Positions 60,312 to 64,000 of a stretch of 64,000 nt of DNA are shown here, piece by piece. The stretch is from Flammeovirgaceae bacterium UBA5585 (GTDB taxonomy: Bacteria; Bacteroidota; Bacteroidia; Cytophagales; Cyclobacteriaceae). Both the position numbers and the translations under genes were made by a program. Position 1 is the first letter of the stretch; every line of letters begins with the position of its first letter. Location of the stretch: positions 62,001 through 126,000 of the forward strand of contig DILT01000016.1 of NCBI GenBank assembly GCA_002425185.1, read 5' to 3'. The notes below the pieces were generated by a model. That model saw only the letters and a program-made list of their open reading frames with translations. It was not told the DNA's origin and made no database searches.

Positions 60312-63059
60312 ATGCACAAAACCATTACTAACCGGCACACCATCAGGTTGTGCCATGCCTTCGTTTTATTGCTGATACTATCAGCCTTTCAAACATCTGG
60401 AAATTCGCTGGATGTGTTTCAGAATACTAAAACCATTACCGGCAGCATTATCGATTCAGAATCGGGTGATGCCATTGCAGGTGCAACCGTACTAATACGC
60501 GGCACCCGTCAAGGCACCAGCTCAGATGCTTCCGGCAGATTCAGTCTTCAGGCTTCAGTTGGCGATGTGCTGGAGGTAAGCTTTGTTGGTTACACTACCC
60601 AATCCGTAGAAGTAACTTCACTCAATACTTACACGATAGCACTCAGTCCGCTTTCGCAGCAATTATCAGAAGTCGTTATTGTGGGTAGCCGCAACCAGAA
60701 CAGAACGGTTATAGAATCTCCTGTTCCGATTGATGTGATTGACGCAGCAAGCCTCGCGAATACCATGGGTAAGGTGGAGATTAATCAGATACTGCAGTAC
60801 GCTGCACCGTCTTTCAATGCTACTAAACAATCGGGCTCTGATGGTGCTGATCATATCGATCCGGCATCGCTGCGAGGACTTGGCCCGGATCAGACGCTGG
60901 TACTCGTTAACGGAAAACGCAGGCATCAATCTTCACTTGTAAATATTTTTGGAACCCGTGGCCGCGGAAACTCCGGCACCGATTTAAATGCTATTCCGGC
61001 ATCTGCCATCAAACGCATTGAAATCCTTCGTGACGGTGCCTCAGCACAATACGGATCAGATGCTATTGCAGGTGTAATCAATATCGTGTTAAAAAATAAC
61101 CATGACGAAGTTTCCGGAGGACTTACCTATGGTGCATACAGCACGGCCATTGGGGCAGGCTGGGAAGACGAAACGGGTGAAACGCTTTGGAACGTAGAAG
61201 GTAAAAACAGGCTGGATGGTAAAGACCGTAAGTTTGATGGTAATACATTAAGATTTGATTTGAACTATGGCGTAGCCCTAGGCGAAAAAGGCGGGTATGC
61301 CAATTTCACTACGGAATACATGACGCGTGAGCGTACACTTCGGCCTGGTTTTTCATGGCGTAAAGGATATGGAACTGCCGCTGTTGATGGATTTAATTTC
61401 ATGATCAACTCGGCTATACCAATCAGCACCACCACAGAATTCTATTTCTCAGGGGGCTCAAACTTGAGAAAAACCGATGCCTATGCCTTTTCACGCGAAA
61501 GTTTTGCCGATGGCGATAATCGTTCGGTACCAAGCCTTTACCCCAATGGATTTACACCTCACATAACGTCCGACATTCGGGATGTTTCTGCTTCCGCAGG
61601 CATACGACATACTATGGATAATGGTTGGAAGACAGATTTCAGCAATACATTCGGAAGCAATAATTTCCACTACTACATAAAAGGCACCAACAATGCCTCG
61701 TTGGGTGCGGCTTCGCCAACTGATTTTGATGCTGGCGGACATAGTTTATCCATGAATGTTACCAACCTGGACTTAAGCAAATATTATAAGGACGTTGCAG
61801 CAGGTTTTAACCTGGCATTTGGTATGGAATTCCGGGCTGAGCGCTTCACAATTTTTTCGGGTGAAGAAGGTTCGTATGCCTTGTATGACCAGAATGGCGT
61901 AGCCATTACAAATCCAGCCATACAAGTCCCCGCCCAGGATACCAATGGTGATGATTTGCCTGGGGGGTCACAAGGCTTTCCCGGATACAGTCCTGCTAAT
62001 GTAGTGGACAGAGGACGTACAAATTTTGGCCTCTATGCGGATGCAGAATTAAATATAACTGACGACATTCTGCTTAGTGGTGCACTCCGTTTTGAAAACT
62101 ACAGTGATTTTGGTCAAACACTTAACTTTAAGTTTGCCTCGCGTTATAACTTAGGAGAAAACTTTTCTATTCGCGCATCTGTTTCCAGCGGCTTCCGTGC
62201 CCCTTCACTGGCTCAAATTCACTATAATCTGATTTTCAATAATATTGTTGCTGGCGCTTCTGTGCCTTCTCTTCTTTCAGCCAATACAAGCACCGTAACA
62301 AAAGCATTTGGCATTGGTCCACTGCAAGAAGAAACTGCATTTAACAATAGTGTAGGCTTTACATTCAAAACAGGCGGCTTCACAACCACGGTTGATGCGT
62401 ATTCCATTACAGTAGATAACAGAATTATACTGACGGATAACTTTGATGCTTCCGGACTGGGGCTGGGTGTTGATGCGGCACAGTTTTTTGCGAATGGTGT
62501 GAATACAAAAACAACGGGTGTCGATATTGTGCTGACATACCAACGGCAGCTTTCTCAGAAGAGTAAGTTAACGGCAGGGCTTTCCGGTAATTTCAACTCC
62601 CTGGACATTAAAAAAATCAACAACGGAACCCTAAACCCCTTTACCTTTTTCGGCCCCTTTTCGCAAGCCTACTTAAAGGCAGCAGCACCCGATTATAAAT
62701 TTGGTGCACAAGTTGGTTATACGGCCGGAAAATTATCAGCTAATCTTTTCCTCACTCACTTCAGCCAGGTAATACTTCAGGATTTTCAATGGGTTGACAC
62801 ACCGGCTACCAACCAAGCCGAAGCAGATGCTTTACTTGCCGTGGCAACCGATACCTATGATGCCGCTACAACGGTTGATGTAAGTGTTTCTTATCAGATT
62901 ACACCAAAATTGAATTTTACCATTGGAGCAAATAATCTTCTGAATAAATACCCCACTCCGCAGTTCGATGCCTGGACCGATCAGGGAGGATTGATGGATT
63001 CCGTACAAATGGGTTCTGATGGCGCATACTATTTTGTCAGAGTCGGATTTAGATTTTAA
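60312..63059 (+). CDS. TonB-dependent outer-membrane receptor
   Basis: The 915-residue protein starts at the ATG at 60312 (MHKTITNRHTIRLCHAFV); the TTG at 60261 lies in the promoter palindrome. Order: signal peptide about 1-32; CarboxypepD_reg-like domain about 40-115 (SESGDAIAGATVLIRG); plug about 120-240 (LRGLGPDQTLVLVNGKRR, ILRDGASAQYGSDAIAGVINIVL); 22-strand barrel ending AYYFVRVGFRF with terminal Phe. It imports a ligand such as a siderophore, cobalamin or glycan using TonB. No SusD partner follows, so the ligand is unlikely to be a Sus-type glycan. Confidence 0.95.
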   Translation: MHKTITNRHTIRLCHAFVLLLILSAFQTSGNSLDVFQNTKTITGSIIDSESGDAIAGATVLIRGTRQGTSSDASGRFSLQASVGDVLEVSFVGYTTQSVEVTSLNTYTIALSPLSQQLSEVVIVGSRNQNRTVIESPVPIDVIDAASLANTMGKVEINQILQYAAPSFNATKQSGSDGADHIDPASLRGLGPDQTLVLVNGKRRHQSSLVNIFGTRGRGNSGTDLNAIPASAIKRIEILRDGASAQYGSDAIAGVINIVLKNNHDEVSGGLTYGAYSTAIGAGWEDETGETLWNVEGKNRLDGKDRKFDGNTLRFDLNYGVALGEKGGYANFTTEYMTRERTLRPGFSWRKGYGTAAVDGFNFMINSAIPISTTTEFYFSGGSNLRKTDAYAFSRESFADGDNRSVPSLYPNGFTPHITSDIRDVSASAGIRHTMDNGWKTDFSNTFGSNNFHYYIKGTNNASLGAASPTDFDAGGHSLSMNVTNLDLSKYYKDVAAGFNLAFGMEFRAERFTIFSGEEGSYALYDQNGVAITNPAIQVPAQDTNGDDLPGGSQGFPGYSPANVVDRGRTNFGLYADAELNITDDILLSGALRFENYSDFGQTLNFKFASRYNLGENFSIRASVSSGFRAPSLAQIHYNLIFNNIVAGASVPSLLSANTSTVTKAFGIGPLQEETAFNNSVGFTFKTGGFTTTVDAYSITVDNRIILTDNFDASGLGLGVDAAQFFANGVNTKTTGVDIVLTYQRQLSQKSKLTAGLSGNFNSLDIKKINNGTLNPFTFFGPFSQAYLKAAAPDYKFGAQVGYTAGKLSANLFLTHFSQVILQDFQWVDTPATNQAEADALLAVATDTYDAATTVDVSVSYQITPKLNFTIGANNLLNKYPTPQFDAWTDQGGLMDSVQMGSDGAYYFVRVGFRF

Positions 63060-63079
63060 ACTTTTTAATCAGTAACAAA

Positions 63080-63120
63080 ATGCCGTTCGGTTTATTACAA
63101 AAACCGGACGGCATTTCACG
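63080..63120 (+). terminator. Terminator of the TonB receptor gene
   Basis: ATGCCGTTCGGT (63080-63091) and ACCGGACGGCAT (63103-63114) form a 12-bp stem with one G-T pair and an 11-base loop, followed by a T-rich tail. The ATG at its first base is not a start. Confidence 0.75.
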
Positions 63121-63127
63121 TTTTAGT

Positions 63128-63469
63128 ATGCGAAAAGAATTAGCCAGACAGGAAGGTGAGCGAAAGAAGTTCAGGGCGGTGTTCAGCCGGCTGGGTAAAA
63201 AAACGAATTTCAAAGGCTATAGTGAGGAAACCATATTATTGAGTAATGTTGTTGATGCGGATACGAATAAACCCGTTACGGATCATGTGTGGTTTAGCTA
63301 TTCCAAAGCTTTTGAAAAAATTAATCTCACAAAGGGATGTATGCTGGAATTTGATGCACGGGTAAAGGCATACAAAAAAGGTTATGTAAACACCCGTTAT
63401 CGCATGAATAACCGATCGTTGGATTTTAAACTTAGTCACCCTACAAAAATCAGAAAAATTGAAGTGTGA
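63128..63469 (+). CDS. Small protein of unknown function
   Basis: The 113-residue protein starts at the ATG at 63128 (MRKELARQEGERKKF); the longer frame to 63080 begins inside the terminator. It is basic, with a beta-rich middle (SNVVDADTNKPVTDHVWFSYS, GCMLEFDARVKAYKKGYVN) and ends HPTKIRKIEV. The strands suggest a small barrel such as an OB-fold, but this is a guess. It converges on the acyltransferase gene with 6 bases between stops. Confidence 0.55.
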   Translation: MRKELARQEGERKKFRAVFSRLGKKTNFKGYSEETILLSNVVDADTNKPVTDHVWFSYSKAFEKINLTKGCMLEFDARVKAYKKGYVNTRYRMNNRSLDFKLSHPTKIRKIEV

Positions 63470-63475
63470 TTTCCA

Positions 63476-64000
63476 TTACTGATTCAGGCTCGATTTCTCC
63501 GGATGACGGGCCGTAAACTTTCGATAGAAATTCTGAATTTCTGAAAGATCGCGTTGATAGTTGCCCGTGGGGTAAAACAAATCGCCAAAGCCGGCAACCT
63601 TTTTTCCATAATCGAGATACCCCAGGGCAATGGGCACCCCGGCCCCGACAGCCGTATGGTAAAAGCCTGATTTCCATTCTTTCACATAACTGCGCGTACC
63701 TTCCACAGCAATCATCAGTATCAACTCATCATGCTTTCGAAAAATACTAATCAGCGCATCCACCAGGTTATTGTGCTTTGAGCGATCTACGGGCATGCCT
63801 CCGGTGGCACGCATGAGCATACCCAACGGAAACTTAAAAAGACTGTCTTTAGCCAGAAAGCGAACCTTTACCCCACTGGCGTAGAGGGTAGCCAGCGCAA
63901 TCGGGTAATCCCAGTTGCTGGTATGCGGGGCAGCCACCAAAACACATTTTTTAACTGCAGGATCAAGCGTACTGCCTGTTCTCCAACCCATCAATTTTAA
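63476..64000 (-). CDS. 1-acyl-sn-glycerol-3-phosphate acyltransferase-like, cut by window end
   Basis: The frame is open to the window edge (LKLMGWRTGS...), so the start lies beyond 64000; a start at the TTG or ATG near 63994 would omit the usual N-terminal helix. Acyltransferase motifs: HTSNWDYP (NHxxxD-like, catalytic His-Asp), GGMPVDRSK, and the EGTR motif VEGTRSYVKEWKSGFYHTA. It would acylate lysophosphatidic acid or a related lipid at the membrane. Confidence 0.85.
   Translation of the reverse strand, partial: LKLMGWRTGSTLDPAVKKCVLVAAPHTSNWDYPIALATLYASGVKVRFLAKDSLFKFPLGMLMRATGGMPVDRSKHNNLVDALISIFRKHDELILMIAVEGTRSYVKEWKSGFYHTAVGAGVPIALGYLDYGKKVAGFGDLFYPTGNYQRDLSEIQNFYRKFTARHPEKSSLNQ

Noticed and set aside
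63080..63127. ATG start at 63080 for the small protein after the TonB receptor.
   Set aside because: The codon is the first base of a 12-bp terminator stem; the ATG at 63128 lies beyond it.
1..64000. CRISPR arrays, rRNA genes, insertion sequences and phage structural genes.
   Set aside because: Looked for on both strands; no spaced repeats, transposase, integrase or phage-type genes were seen.

Overview
The window looks like a chromosome segment of a member of the Bacteroidota, most likely Cytophagales. Several promoters match the Bacteroidota type (TTG, 19-21 bases, TAnnTTTG) and Shine-Dalgarno sequences are weak or absent. The gene content also fits: an S46 dipeptidyl-peptidase, a long eukaryote-like urocanase, DUF6443-type RHS proteins, PorT-type barrels, DUF2911 and DUF3089 proteins, a SusC/FecA-like TonB receptor with a carboxypeptidase-D-like N-terminal domain, and many SPII lipoproteins. 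There are no ribosomal RNA genes, recognisable insertion sequences, prophage genes or CRISPR arrays.

1-5.3 kb: a MazG-like pyrophosphohydrolase, then a + strand run with two SulP anion transporter / beta-carbonic anhydrase pairs. The first anhydrase has all its zinc ligands. The second overlaps its transporter by 4 bases (ATGA) and has lost two of three zinc ligands and the catalytic Arg. 5.3-13.4 kb: tyrS, three small outer-membrane barrels, a tightly overlapping metallo-hydrolase / patatin / urocanase operon, and accA.

13.5-29.1 kb: an apparent genomic island of about 15.6 kb. It is bounded by a 39-bp perfect direct repeat of the 3' part of tRNA-Asp; the intact tRNA lies at the right end. 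Just outside the right end is a 5' fragment of the same tRNA, split by a 47-bp double hairpin. Nearly all island genes are on the - strand: a coiled-coil/barrel protein, a response regulator without its phospho-acceptor Asp, a SpvB-like/PKD protein, a small secreted protein, an 1862-aa RHS protein, a small membrane protein, an orphan RHS core plus different tip, a lipoprotein, and a two-helix membrane protein. The arrangement of RHS tip followed by a small envelope protein, seen twice, resembles polymorphic toxin/immunity modules. No integrase is visible.

29.2-53.2 kb: housekeeping and envelope genes: a PRPP-synthetase-like small protein with Dps, gamma-glutamyltransferase with a divergent TetR regulator, an OmpA/PD40 protein, 3-methyladenine glycosylase, GMC oxidase, and a PIG-L deacetylase / 38-aa membrane protein / sodium symporter operon in which the tiny gene is translationally coupled to the symporter. 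Then come a HerA-like ATPase, a GH32 fructanase lipoprotein, a CHAD protein, a GCS2-CBS fusion, a DUF3089 hydrolase and an S46 peptidase.

53.2-64 kb: a REP-like palindrome, an SDR, and a sulfur operon (sulfide:quinone oxidoreductase, TusE/DsrC-like protein, DsrE2-like protein) preceded by three palindromes, one with an FNR-type core. Then a tandem GNAT, RidA, a Tat-exported sugar isomerase-like protein, a double NIPSNAP protein, a GreA-like factor divergent from a TonB receptor, and an acyltransferase cut by the window end.
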